44,277 bases of DNA from NCBI GenBank assembly GCA_002361175.1, contig DESG01000071.1, positions 1 through 44,277 of the forward strand. The letters run 5' to 3'. Every line of letters starts with the position of its first letter. Positions within the stretch are counted from its first letter, which is position 1. A program made the position numbers and the translations under genes. The DNA is from Lachnoclostridium sp. UBA3320. GTDB lineage: Bacteria > Bacillota > Clostridia > Lachnospirales > Lachnospiraceae. The notes beneath the pieces were generated by a model. That model saw only the letters and a list, made by a program, of their open reading frames with translations, ran no database searches and had not been told where the DNA came from. Below are positions 19,001-27,367 of this stretch, piece after piece.

Positions 19001-20179
19001 ATTTACAAGCATCTTTTCAATATCTTGCCATACAGATTCCTTTGTGTCAGCTTGTAATTTAATCTGATTCTCTTTTTCTATACATTCCTCTCTTTTCTTG
19101 TCGGAACGCTTTTCATAGACATCTATTTCTGTCTCATACTCTGATATTTGACCTACTATTTTATTCTCTTCTATCTTTAAACGTGTTGCATCATTATCAC
19201 TTAGTGAACTTCGCTCTTCTTGGAGAATTTCATACTCCTGTTTTAATGCAGCATAATGCTCATTTTCTTTATTTAGTTCTTCTTTGCTCTGTTCAATACG
19301 TTCTGAAAGAAGTGCTATTTCATTTTCTTGCTTATTATATTCTTGTACTGTTTCAAGATATGATTCTGCCTTTTCATTAAGAACAGCTCTGTTGTACTGG
19401 TCATAAACTCTTTCAATCTGTTTTGCAGCCTTGATACTTTCTGAAAGACTATCTAAATTTGTCCTAGTTGTATCCATATTTTCAATAGCTTCTGACATTG
19501 GACGCAAATCATCTTCTGATAATGTCTGCAAAGATTTACTTAATATGTCATTAATAACAGATGGCTTAAAGTCTTTTGAAAGCTTTGGCGTACGCAATTG
19601 TATTAACAAATCAAGCATTTCTTTGTATTCTTCCATCGTTTCAAATCCAAAGATTAAGGAATTGACACAACTTGCATATTCTCTTTGTGTGTCCATTACC
19701 CGTCCACCGCTTCCAATTCTATTTCTTAACTCAAGTTTTGAATATGCAATCTTGTTTTGTACATCTTTATATAACAAAAAATCATGATTTATTCTTCTGC
19801 CATCTGTAATACAAAAGTACCATGTTTCAAGTTTCTTATTTCTTCTTGCACGCATACCAATTCCAACTGTTATATATGTATCTGATTCTTTGCGCTTAAA
19901 TTCCATATAAAGATAGCCTGTGCGTTCTTCTCTTGTGTCATCTTCATCTATTAGATAATTTTCCATCTTTCTTGCCTTTGATCCAAATGGGTCAAGACGT
20001 TCAGGGCGCATATTGCCATCTAATAAAAGTGGAATAAAACTCTGCATTGTAACTGACTTACCAGAACCGTTAGAACCACGTAAAAGCATCCTGCCATCAA
20101 GAAAAGTAAATTCTTGTTGGTCGTAATACCAAAAGTCAATTAATCCCACCTTACTAATCATCCAGTTGCTATTATTCAT
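16094..20179 (-). CDS. jetC: Wadjet SMC-like ATPase JetC (TIGR02680 family)
   Basis: A 1361-residue SMC/MukB-type ATPase. It has Walker A GSNGSGKS at 35-42 after the family opening (WMISKVGLIDFWYYDQ, DGRMLLRG), and a DPFGSKARKMENYL block near 78. Two long coiled-coil arms (about 240-530 and 680-1000) flank a hinge-like central region. The ABC signature FSGGEKAMSMY lies near 1250 and Walker B LLISLDEAFAGVDE near 1280. All ATPase motifs are present. In Wadjet it is the DNA-extruding motor that, with JetA and JetB, brings plasmid DNA to the JetD nuclease. Its ATG overlaps the end of jetB by eight bases and GGAGG lies inside jetB, a sign of translational coupling and fixed stoichiometry. Confidence 0.95.
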   Translation of the reverse strand: MNNSNWMISKVGLIDFWYYDQQEFTFLDGRMLLRGSNGSGKSVTMQSFIPLLLDGNMRPERLDPFGSKARKMENYLIDEDDTREERTGYLYMEFKRKESDTYITVGIGMRARRNKKLETWYFCITDGRRINHDFLLYKDVQNKIAYSKLELRNRIGSGGRVMDTQREYASCVNSLIFGFETMEEYKEMLDLLIQLRTPKLSKDFKPSVINDILSKSLQTLSEDDLRPMSEAIENMDTTRTNLDSLSESIKAAKQIERVYDQYNRAVLNEKAESYLETVQEYNKQENEIALLSERIEQSKEELNKENEHYAALKQEYEILQEERSSLSDNDATRLKIEENKIVGQISEYETEIDVYEKRSDKKREECIEKENQIKLQADTKESVWQDIEKMLVNMESAVENIPFDEAYFFINEIKDKKEQRCNFSLHIKMLDKYMQNVENGLNILRQEEEAKKRCDEALYELDLKKEEREKAEREWQQYDRQLLEQKNEIIEAIYIWERDNTELKVEPMQMQEIAGFINNYQYGIDYSKVKSVLRNQKNILEDILYTQERKLLHEKEPLNIQLDEIKKELKMWEESKEPEPKRSQEVIKNRQKLDEMHISYIPFYKTVDFNDDLSDKEVDMLEACLFDMGILDALVVNAKDRETILSLDGELCDKYLFSDAEYIKQNMPNITKALKICNIDNNTYLYQQIQDILDCTYANVSGHYNIGILEGTSSTNYKAKFIGTAAREQYRLEKIEELKTQVLEITKQIEELEGQIFSIKEKQNILEEELEKFPDEENLKIAAKDLWDSNDRFEKAKTLAEQYRERLEKEQERLKELRIKVQEICANAHMLNHLDTFESALSGLREYRAYLQEMSILYNRYWSSIEMLQTLQDSFESLLEDRDDILYTLNQQRQRKTRLLEELKYVREQLALTNYNEIKERLDACIKRINEIPSERDNTASQIGFLKNSIQNDIEKKERQQEQIQTIKLRKSTKEKIFLMEYALGYIAADNNMAKETDTETKARKVCNIGGQSAKPQLTLLGDLQTIFHEKKGFLVEYTPTIINLFNDKTILLDDGSEVDIKHLGINMERIDIKTSYKGVLLTFKELIVKLESDMQDLEKLLSDRDRELFEDILSNTISKKIRAKIYESKRWVEKMNDLMESMKTSSGLKLSLRWISKKSEKDGQLDTKDLVDLLQSDTEILNDEDVSRMAGHFRSKIVEARKMFEDSDSVLSFHMIMKDILDYRKWFEFKLYSQKTGEKKRELTDRIFFTFSGGEKAMSMYVPLFSAVVAKYAGANKDAPLLISLDEAFAGVDEMNIKDMFRLMVSLDLNFMINSQVLWGDYETVPSLAIYQLVRPENAKYVTVIPYIWNGKTRALADKA

Positions 20180-21308
20180 CTTTTCCTCCGTTTTTAAAGT
20201 TCTTTGGATAAACCCCCACTATCTTGCCAAGTGCTGGTTTTATTATCACATCCGCATCAACAATTTCTATAAGTTCCATCTCTTCCATATACTGACTTAT
20301 AGCAGATGTAAATTCATTCATTGTCATTTCCCTATACTTTTTAGGAAAGCCTGCTTGATAAGTTTCTTTACATATCTCAAGCATCTTTGTAAACTGTTGT
20401 AAAGGCATAATTATTCTTTCATCTATAGGGCAGGTTATTTCTCCATTTTCAAGCATCTTGCGTATAAGACTGCTACATAAAAGTGCAACATCTGAAAAAG
20501 TATTTTCTTCTGGAAAGCATCTTCCCATACGACAATCTTCCTTTAATACAAGAAAAGCACTATTTTTGTGTATATGTATATCACAGTCGATAATATTTGA
20601 ACAATCACTTTGTATAGTATTTCTATGATTTTTCAAATACCTAAAATCTTCTTCGGTTTCTTTTGTCCTGTATATTCCCATAGTCATAAAAAGTTTGCGG
20701 TATACTCTCTGTCTGCGGATAATTCCTCTATCCTCGTTCATACCAATCCATTCTTGTCTTTCAAAGTCTGATGGCTCTAAAAAACCTGAAATATCCACTG
20801 TAAAATTTCTCATAAAATATCTTGACACACCAGTATTTTCATAAAGGACTTCTGTGCCACTATCTTTTGAAAAGTCTTCCTCATTGCCGTCATCTACCTT
20901 TAACATTCCACTGCTTACACAAAATTTTAACACTTTAACAAAACACCGGCGGTTGTGATAAAGCGTCCAGTCAATTTCATCTTCTCTCCACTGGCTCTGT
21001 ACATATTCTGTTAAATCAGACAACACAAACTGCTCTTCTGGCTCTTTATCTTCCAGAAACATAAGTATTAAACAGAGAAATATATACTCTGTCTTTTCTT
21101 TAAATTCTAATATTCCCATCCAATTCTCTGGTGTAGCTGGTATTTTTTCCAATTTTATAAGATTTGGTGTCACAATAATATGATATCCCAATTTTTCAAC
21201 TAGAAATTCTTTATACTTTCCAATATTGTCCTTTATCTGATAGTACAATTCCTTTTCTCTACTTTTTATAACATACCGTTTACTAAATAATACTTCTAAT
21301 ACATTCAT
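20172..21308 (-). CDS. jetB: Wadjet subunit JetB (DUF2398 / TIGR02678 family)
   Basis: A 378-residue protein matching the DUF2398 family. It has an N-terminal helical segment ending in a GYHIIVTPNLIKLEKIP motif near 41-57, a TPENWMGILEFK segment, winged-helix-like repeats, and a SRYFMRNF motif near 165. In Wadjet the JetB protein is the kite-like subunit that binds the SMC neck. It begins after AGGTG, 10 bases after the jetA stop, and its last codons overlap jetC. No catalytic motif is visible and none is expected. Identity rests on the family opening, the size and its position between the DUF2397 and SMC genes. Confidence 0.88.
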   Translation of the reverse strand: MNVLEVLFSKRYVIKSREKELYYQIKDNIGKYKEFLVEKLGYHIIVTPNLIKLEKIPATPENWMGILEFKEKTEYIFLCLILMFLEDKEPEEQFVLSDLTEYVQSQWREDEIDWTLYHNRRCFVKVLKFCVSSGMLKVDDGNEEDFSKDSGTEVLYENTGVSRYFMRNFTVDISGFLEPSDFERQEWIGMNEDRGIIRRQRVYRKLFMTMGIYRTKETEEDFRYLKNHRNTIQSDCSNIIDCDIHIHKNSAFLVLKEDCRMGRCFPEENTFSDVALLCSSLIRKMLENGEITCPIDERIIMPLQQFTKMLEICKETYQAGFPKKYREMTMNEFTSAISQYMEEMELIEIVDADVIIKPALGKIVGVYPKNFKNGGKDE

Positions 21309-21318
21309 AAAATTTCAC

Positions 21319-22797
21319 CTATTCAAAACATATTATATATGAGGGCATTGTAAATATGCCATCTGTACATTCTAAAATACACGTCTCCCCTACTCTCTCT
21401 TCAATATAATATGTACGCCCATCTTCTGTTTTAGAGTTTCTGTCTTTTCTTTCTAGTGCTTTTGAAAGCCACACAAGGAATATATCTCTTGTATAAGGCT
21501 CAATTACTGGTAGCTTTGAAAAATCCAGCCTATTATTTTTTATATAACTGTCAAGTAATTTTCTCTCTCTTTCAGCTTTTTCAATCATAGCAAGCCTTAT
21601 GGCTTCCTTTTCTTTAGTTCTGTCAATAATTCCTGTCCTTGTAACTTTATCCCTATATGTACGAGTCCTTGGAGTTATCTGTGCAACATATGGTTTTTCT
21701 TCATATACACCACTGTTTATGCTGTCTGTCTCCCTCTCAATCTCTGCTTTTAAATGAAGTGTACTCTCAGCTCCAAAGACAGCAGCAGAAAGTCTGTGAG
21801 CCTCATTTATATTGTTGCACTTATTAAACATCTGCGCAACTTTATAATACTCTTCACGCCTATTTGCTCCTGCATTTGCCATTTCACTGATTCTTGTTGC
21901 ATAGCGTGTAATTTTTCTTACAATATCATTAGTAATATCAAAAACTTTTCCTGCTTCGGCTTCTTTTCCATTCTTACTTACAAACCACTCTTCAATACTT
22001 TGCCATCGCCCTTTAAGACGTTCTTTTATAAGTTTTTCATCTCTATCTGTGTCCATGTCCATCCTTGGAATTGACATTTCATATGATAAAACCATATCTA
22101 AAATTTCATTAATATTTTCATCTGTACATTTCTTGATATAATGTCCAATCACATCAACATTCTGCTGAAGTCCTTTTACAAAGTTTCTAAGATACTCTAT
22201 AAGATTGTCCTTAAACACAAGAAATTCCCTTGTCTGCATCATTTCTTCTGCTTTTACGCTGTTAAGAGTCCTCATATAATCTTGATAATTCTGGTTAAGG
22301 CGTACAAAGTCATTGTTTAAATCATTCCACCAACTGTATATCTTTTCTGCTGGTTCTTCTAAAATATTGTTTAAACGACTTAAATTATAACGTATGCGCT
22401 CTAAAAGACTTGGCTCAAGGGAAGCACCCTCTACAAATAAATTTTCAAGATGTATTGCAAGTCTTTCAATTTCTACAGCATACTCTGAAAGCTGATATCT
22501 AAACTTTTTATTTTTAAATTCTTCAAGTGTAGTTACTTTTCTTGTATCTTGTATTGTATTTAAATTTCCCCATGACACAAGAACAGATAAATCCTGTTGA
22601 CACTGCTCTATAGTATATTCTGAAAAATAATCATCTTCTTTAAGTTCTTCATAAACTTCCTCTAAATACATCCAGTACTTAAGTTTCTCATAATTCAAAT
22701 AAAAAAGCCGTAAAATTGGTCGGTATCTGTCTGTATTATCTACATTAAGATACTTCGCCTCTTTTAATGGCTTTAAAAGTTTGTTGGTTATAATCAT
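21319..22797 (-). CDS. jetA: Wadjet subunit JetA (DUF2397 / TIGR02677 family)
   Basis: A 492-residue protein of the DUF2397 family, first gene of the operon. Signatures are YRPILRLFY near 24, LVSWGNLNTIQDTRKVTTLE near 75-95, FRYQLSEYAVEIERL near 100, and long helices thereafter. JetA acts as the kleisin-like subunit that closes the SMC ring. An upstream in-frame ATG at 22824 is rejected: AAGGAG sits six bases before the ATG at 22797, and the extra nine codons would run through the ribosome site and into a hairpin. The leader carries a near-consensus promoter and hairpins, listed separately. Together with jetB, jetC and jetD this is the complete TIGR02677-02680 set. Whether the literature calls it type II or type III I leave open. 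Confidence 0.9.
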   Translation of the reverse strand: MIITNKLLKPLKEAKYLNVDNTDRYRPILRLFYLNYEKLKYWMYLEEVYEELKEDDYFSEYTIEQCQQDLSVLVSWGNLNTIQDTRKVTTLEEFKNKKFRYQLSEYAVEIERLAIHLENLFVEGASLEPSLLERIRYNLSRLNNILEEPAEKIYSWWNDLNNDFVRLNQNYQDYMRTLNSVKAEEMMQTREFLVFKDNLIEYLRNFVKGLQQNVDVIGHYIKKCTDENINEILDMVLSYEMSIPRMDMDTDRDEKLIKERLKGRWQSIEEWFVSKNGKEAEAGKVFDITNDIVRKITRYATRISEMANAGANRREEYYKVAQMFNKCNNINEAHRLSAAVFGAESTLHLKAEIERETDSINSGVYEEKPYVAQITPRTRTYRDKVTRTGIIDRTKEKEAIRLAMIEKAERERKLLDSYIKNNRLDFSKLPVIEPYTRDIFLVWLSKALERKDRNSKTEDGRTYYIEERVGETCILECTDGIFTMPSYIICFE

Positions 22798-22819
22798 AAA
22801 TTTCTCCTTACGAACAAGT

Positions 22820-22843
22820 GGCATCCTGCGAGTACAGGATGCC
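22820..22843 (-). promoter_or_regulatory. Perfect 9-base hairpin in the jetA leader, just before the ribosome site
   Basis: GGCATCCTG (22820-22828) and CAGGATGCC (22835-22843) are exact reverse complements around a 6-base loop. In the jetA transcript the hairpin ends 10 bases before the AAGGAG ribosome site. There is no T-run after it, so it is not a terminator. It could affect translation or be a protein target. Confidence 0.6.
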
Positions 22844-22853
22844 TAGGTATGAA

Positions 22854-22884
22854 TTGAAAAAAGGGTAGCAGGTTTTCCCTACTA
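22854..22884 (-). terminator. Weak hairpin plus T6 early in the jetA leader (possible attenuator)
   Basis: On the minus strand GTAGGGAAAACCTGCTAC can form GTAG/CTAC and GG/CC with a 2-base bulge, followed by CC and six T. The stem is short. It lies only a few bases after the predicted transcript start, so termination here would be unusual. Offered as a possibility only. Confidence 0.3.
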
Positions 22885-22892
22885 ACAGTATA

Positions 22893-22921
22893 ATGATATA
22901 CTTACATAAAGATAATGTCAA
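22893..22921 (-). promoter_or_regulatory. Near-consensus sigma-A promoter of the Wadjet operon
   Basis: On the minus strand TTGACA (22916-22921, perfect) and TATCAT (22893-22898, five of six) are exactly 17 bases apart. The start would be near 22886, giving a leader of about 90 bases with two hairpins before jetA. Confidence 0.7.
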
Positions 22922-22950
22922 GTAGTTTTTTTTAGCTTAATTATACTTTC

Positions 22951-25158
22951 CTATTTTATTTTTTTATATTTATACTTTGTTCCTATCATTTTTCTATATT
23001 TCTTAACTCTGCCTTTTGGAACATTTATCACTGCATTAGAAGCATTGCCAGAAAATGCTTGCAAGCCAATTGTAGCTAACCCTTTTGATTTTATTGTTAT
23101 CTTTCTAAGTTTCTTTGACTGATAGAAACATTTAGCACCTATATTTTTAACATTATCACCTATTTCTACTTCTTGTAACAAATTGCAATAACTAAATGCT
23201 TCTGCACCAATGGATTCAATATTTCTGCCTATTGTTACCTTAGCAATATTATTATTTTGGAAAAATGCTTTTTCAGCAATAGATGTAACTTTATATATAC
23301 TATCTTCTATTCGTACAGTATTAGGTATTTGTACTTTTACCACATTTTGAAGCGGATATGAATATTCCACTGTCTTTAAACTGTCAGAGTCCTGTGTAAT
23401 AATATAACTTGCTTTTCCAATATCCCATGTGCTGCCTTGTAAAGAAGATGGGTCTTTTGTTGATTGAGGCCTTGCTGTTGCCGTAGCTGATGGCGAAGGT
23501 GACACCGCAGGTGTAGCTGTTGGAGATGAACTTGCACTAGCTGTAGCTGTTGGTGCAGCCGTAGCCGTAGCTGTTGGTGTAGGACTTGGTGATGGTGATG
23601 GCGATACTGTAGGTGATGGTGTAGGACTTGGCGTACTTATTGGCATTGGTGTATATGATGGTGTTGCTGTTGGTCTTATCTTTGGTGTAGGACTTGGTGC
23701 TGTAATTGTAAAAGATGTATCTGCAATAGTTGGCGCTTGATTCCTAGAATAAACTGCTGTAGCTGTAGTTCTGGCAGCCATAACATTACATTCTTTTCCA
23801 AGGTTGTCATACCATGGATAACCAGATGTTACTGGGAGTTCAATATTTTTTGGCATATTAGCAGGAGCTGTGATAAACGTCATACTTGTACAGCCGCTAA
23901 ACATATTAGCAGTATTTTCTGCTGATGCCATATTGAATTTACTAAAGTCAATAACGCTTAAATTTCTACAATTATTAAACATTTCGCCCATATCTGTTAC
24001 ATTAGATGTGTTAAAGTTAGAAACATCTATATTCCACGAAGTGCAGCCCTTAAACATTCCATGCATATTTTTAACATAGGATGTGTTAAATCTTGTCATA
24101 TTTATATAGCCACATTCACAGTTGCTAAACATCTCACTCATATCAAGTACATTAGATGTATCAAAATTACTTAAATCCATAATATTGTATGCTCTGCAGC
24201 CCTTAAACATACTATTCATAGTAGTTACATTTCCAGTTCTAAAACTATTTAATGTATTTGCATAAAGATTTTCACACCCTGCAAACATAGAACTCATATC
24301 TGTTACATTGCTTGTATTAAATCTTGATACATCTATGACAGCTTCTCTACAGTTTTCAAACATACTTTTCATAGTTGTTACTTTTGCTGTATTAAGTTCA
24401 ATAGGTATAGTTGACTGATTAAAGTCAACAAGGCGTATGCACCCTGCAAACATATAGCTCATATCTGTTACATTGCCTGTATCAAAATTTATGTATCCTG
24501 TATCATTTATATTAAGATAAGAAAGATTTTCACAGTTAAAAAACATATGTGACATATTTTTTACATTAGTTGTATTAAAAAAATTCATTCCAATGTTTGA
24601 CAAGTTCTTACAATTTGCAAACATATAGCTCATGTCTGTTGCACTTGTTGTAGTCCATCTATCTACATCAATACTTGATAAGTTTTCACAGTCATTAAAC
24701 ATATAGCTCATGTCTGTTACATTCATAAATATAACATTTCTAAAATTGACATTAGTTAATGATTTACAGCCATCAAACATATGACTTATATCTGTAAGAC
24801 GGCTTGTGTCAAAGTAAGTTACATCAACACTTGTAAGATTATTAAGGTCTGCAAACATCTTTCTTGCAGAACGTATATTTGTAATAGCGATAACAGCACT
24901 TGTTATCATACTGCGGTACTGACGCCACTGTGGATATGCTCCATCAGCTGTAACATTGGAATAGTCGCCGCTTCCTGAAAGTGTAAGTACACCATTTCTG
25001 TCTATAGTCCAGCTAATAGAGCCATCTGTTCCTCTATACACATAATCGTCAGCTGCTCTTAAACTTCCACTGTAAGCATCTGCTGTAAATGGCATAGAAG
25101 ACATTACCAATGAAACTGATAATACAAAAGTAGTTAATATTTTTAATGTTTTAGACAT
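22951..25158 (-). CDS. Secreted BspA-like leucine-rich-repeat surface protein
   Basis: 735 residues. A signal peptide (about 1-28, cut after TADA) is followed by about thirteen repeats of the BspA/DUF285 type, pattern NVTDMSYMFAGCENL (residues about 90-430). Then comes a Pro/Thr/Ser/Ala-rich linker with PSPTPSPT and PTATATA runs (about 483-568), and a C-terminal LRR_5 segment (EKAFFQNNNIAKVTI, AEAFSYCNLLQEVEI, about 630-715). It ends in a basic tail KYKYKKIK. There is no LPXTG, lipobox or S-layer motif, so how it stays on the cell is unclear. BspA-type proteins bind host matrix or other bacteria; that role is inferred. A GGAGGGG site lies inside the end of recD2, which overlaps this gene by 16 bases. 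Confidence 0.92.
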   Translation of the reverse strand: MSKTLKILTTFVLSVSLVMSSMPFTADAYSGSLRAADDYVYRGTDGSISWTIDRNGVLTLSGSGDYSNVTADGAYPQWRQYRSMITSAVIAITNIRSARKMFADLNNLTSVDVTYFDTSRLTDISHMFDGCKSLTNVNFRNVIFMNVTDMSYMFNDCENLSSIDVDRWTTTSATDMSYMFANCKNLSNIGMNFFNTTNVKNMSHMFFNCENLSYLNINDTGYINFDTGNVTDMSYMFAGCIRLVDFNQSTIPIELNTAKVTTMKSMFENCREAVIDVSRFNTSNVTDMSSMFAGCENLYANTLNSFRTGNVTTMNSMFKGCRAYNIMDLSNFDTSNVLDMSEMFSNCECGYINMTRFNTSYVKNMHGMFKGCTSWNIDVSNFNTSNVTDMGEMFNNCRNLSVIDFSKFNMASAENTANMFSGCTSMTFITAPANMPKNIELPVTSGYPWYDNLGKECNVMAARTTATAVYSRNQAPTIADTSFTITAPSPTPKIRPTATPSYTPMPISTPSPTPSPTVSPSPSPSPTPTATATAAPTATASASSSPTATPAVSPSPSATATARPQSTKDPSSLQGSTWDIGKASYIITQDSDSLKTVEYSYPLQNVVKVQIPNTVRIEDSIYKVTSIAEKAFFQNNNIAKVTIGRNIESIGAEAFSYCNLLQEVEIGDNVKNIGAKCFYQSKKLRKITIKSKGLATIGLQAFSGNASNAVINVPKGRVKKYRKMIGTKYKYKKIK
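23455..23708 (-). repeat. Low-complexity Pro/Thr/Ser/Ala linker coding repeat
   Basis: Repeated short units rich in CCT/ACA/TCA/GCT-type codons encode alternating Pro-Thr-Ala-Ser residues between the DUF285 repeats and the C-terminal LRR domain. Such linkers span the cell wall and vary in length by slippage. Confidence 0.75.
23885..24875 (-). repeat. Tandem DUF285 (BspA) coding repeats
   Basis: About thirteen units of roughly 60-80 bases recur, each with a codon block for MxxMFxxC preceded by NVT/NVK and a Phe/Asn-Thr-Ser pair. The plus strand shows repeated AAACAT and TCTGTTACATT words. The first unit (ARKMFADL) and last (TANMFSGC) are degenerate. Confidence 0.8.
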
Positions 25159-27287
25159 GTTTCCCCTCCTATCAACCGTTTTTTAAGCTTTGTATTGCGC
25201 TTTGTAACGGCAGTATTTTGTACAGAATATGCCAAGGCTTTTTTTGTACCAACTATAACCAGTATTTTCTTTGCCCTTGTAATACCTGTATAAAGAAGAT
25301 TTCTTTGCAACATAATATAGTGTTCCATTATAATCGGCATAACTACAACTGGATATTCCGAGCCCTGTGACTTATGTATTGTCACTGCATATGCAAGCAC
25401 CAACTCATCTAGGTCTGTGACATCATATTCTATATGCCTGTCATCAAAATTCACCGTCAAAGTGCGCTCCTCCATATCCACTTTTTCTATTATGCCTATA
25501 TCACCATTAAATACTTCTTTATCATAATTGTTTTTTATCTGCATAACTTTATCATGTGTACGGAATATATAGCCACCTCTTCTTATACCTATGCCGTCTG
25601 GGTTTAATGCCTCCTGCAATAAGATATTAAGATTTATTGTTCCTGCCGCACCACGCTGTAAAGGCGATAGTACTTGTATTTCAGATACAGGTATTTTATA
25701 ATAACGAGGCAGGTTGTTTTTTACAAGAGTGACAATCTCTTCTGTAATTTCTTCTGGTTTTTCTTTTTGTATAAAGAAAAAATCTGTATATTTTCCATTT
25801 GATATATCAGGCATTTTTCCTGAATTTATCAAATGTGCATTTGTTATTATACGGCTGTTTTGTGCTTGACGAAATATCCTAGAAAGTTCTATTACTGGAA
25901 CTTTTTTACTGTCAATAATATCACGCAGTACATTTCCTGCACCAACTGATGGAAGCTGATTGATATCTCCTACTAGTATAAGACGCATGGTTTTTGGAAT
26001 TGCTTTTAATAATGAATTCATAAGTACAATGTCTATCATTGAGCATTCATCAATAACAAGCACATCTCCATCTAATGGATTATCCTCATTTTTCTGATAT
26101 CCATCTGGCGGTTTGCACTCAAGCAGACGGTGTATTGTCTTAGCCTCGATTCCCGTTGCTTCTGTCATACGCTTTGCAGCTCTGCCTGTTGGGGCAGCAA
26201 GAAGTATTTTTAATCCATACTGCTTATATGCTGTTATAATACCTTTAGTAACTGTGGTTTTTCCAGTGCCAGGACCTCCAGTAAGAACTAGTACCTTTGA
26301 CTTTGCTGCTTGACATATTGCATCCACCTGTAGACTGTCATACTTTATGCCAAGTTTTTTTTCTATCTTAGTGATGTCTATATCTTGTGGCATACCATCA
26401 ACTACTGTTTGATTTAAAAGCCTTAAAAGCTTTCTTGTTGTGCCAATTTCAGCAAAATAAAATGGCGGCAGATAAAATGCATCTTCTTCAAAAATTAAGT
26501 CATTATCTTTTATCATCTGGTCAGCAGTCATTATAATATACTCTTCCTTCGCATCAAGAAGTTTAGTAGCTTTTAATACAAGCTGTGCTTGTTCTGCGTA
26601 TACATGTCCACTGCCTGCAAGTTCACTAAGTGTATACATAATGCCACTGCGCAGCCGTAAATATGACTGCTTGCCAATGCCAATCTTTTGTGCAATTTTA
26701 TCAGCAGTCTTAAAGCCTATTCCCCATATATCATCTGCAAGACAAAATGGGTTTTCTTGTATCTTTTTAATACTTTCATTGCCATATTGTTTGTATATTT
26801 TAGCCGCAAAAGATGTACTGACATCATGTTCCTGCAAAAACAGCATAATATTTTTGACTTCTTTCTGCCGTTCCCAACTCTCATGTATCATATTCACTCT
26901 TTTTTTGCCAATTCCTTCAACTTCCATAAGCAGGCTTGTGTCCTGCTCTATAACTTGGATAGTATCTATACCAAACTTCTGTACAATTTTTTTTGCAAAC
27001 TTAGGGCCAATGCCCTTAACAAGACCACTACCAAGATATTTTTCAATGCCATAAATTGTAGCTGGAAGTGTTTCTTCCCATCTCTCTGCCATAAATTGCC
27101 GTCCATATTTAATATCTGCTTTCCATACGCCATCTACTATAAGTACAGAACCGACATTGGCATCTAAAAGATTTCCAACTACTGGCACAAGGTCTTTATA
27201 CCCTTTAACACGTACTTTAAGTACAGTGTATCCATTTTCTGGGTTTTGATATGTAATGCGCTCTACCACACAACGGATTCTTGCCAT
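25143..27287 (-). CDS. recD2: ATP-dependent DNA helicase RecD2 (SF1B)
   Basis: A 714-residue helicase. An N-terminal OB-like region (VVERITYQNPENGYTVLKV) leads into helix-hairpin-helix motifs (GSGLVKGIGPKFAKKIV, VEGIGKKR), then Walker A LTGGPGTGKTT near residue 335, a DECSMID Walker B, the GDINQLPSVGAG motif, and the C-terminal YAVTIHKSQGSEYP motif. This is the RecD2/TraA-like layout with no RecBC partner. It unwinds DNA 5'-3' and is linked to mismatch repair and replication-fork handling. I place the start at 27287, where AGGTG precedes the ATG; the 19 residues upstream look non-coding. Its last 16 bases overlap the BspA-like gene and contain that gene's ribosome site. Confidence 0.95.
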   Translation of the reverse strand: MARIRCVVERITYQNPENGYTVLKVRVKGYKDLVPVVGNLLDANVGSVLIVDGVWKADIKYGRQFMAERWEETLPATIYGIEKYLGSGLVKGIGPKFAKKIVQKFGIDTIQVIEQDTSLLMEVEGIGKKRVNMIHESWERQKEVKNIMLFLQEHDVSTSFAAKIYKQYGNESIKKIQENPFCLADDIWGIGFKTADKIAQKIGIGKQSYLRLRSGIMYTLSELAGSGHVYAEQAQLVLKATKLLDAKEEYIIMTADQMIKDNDLIFEEDAFYLPPFYFAEIGTTRKLLRLLNQTVVDGMPQDIDITKIEKKLGIKYDSLQVDAICQAAKSKVLVLTGGPGTGKTTVTKGIITAYKQYGLKILLAAPTGRAAKRMTEATGIEAKTIHRLLECKPPDGYQKNEDNPLDGDVLVIDECSMIDIVLMNSLLKAIPKTMRLILVGDINQLPSVGAGNVLRDIIDSKKVPVIELSRIFRQAQNSRIITNAHLINSGKMPDISNGKYTDFFFIQKEKPEEITEEIVTLVKNNLPRYYKIPVSEIQVLSPLQRGAAGTINLNILLQEALNPDGIGIRRGGYIFRTHDKVMQIKNNYDKEVFNGDIGIIEKVDMEERTLTVNFDDRHIEYDVTDLDELVLAYAVTIHKSQGSEYPVVVMPIIMEHYIMLQRNLLYTGITRAKKILVIVGTKKALAYSVQNTAVTKRNTKLKKRLIGGETCLKH

Positions 27288-27367
27288 ATACAACACCTGC
27301 ACAATATTTTGATTTATTATACCATAACTTGGAACTAATGGCAAATATTTAAATTTTGCTATGTGTT

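Noticed and set aside
22797..22824. Upstream ATG as the start of jetA
   Set aside because: It would place the AAGGAG ribosome site inside the coding sequence and begin within the 9-base hairpin; the added residues do not resemble the family.
23455..24875. Repeats considered as a CRISPR array or VNTR mobile element
   Set aside because: The units vary in length and sequence, are in frame, and encode DUF285 and Pro/Thr linker repeats, so they are protein repeats.
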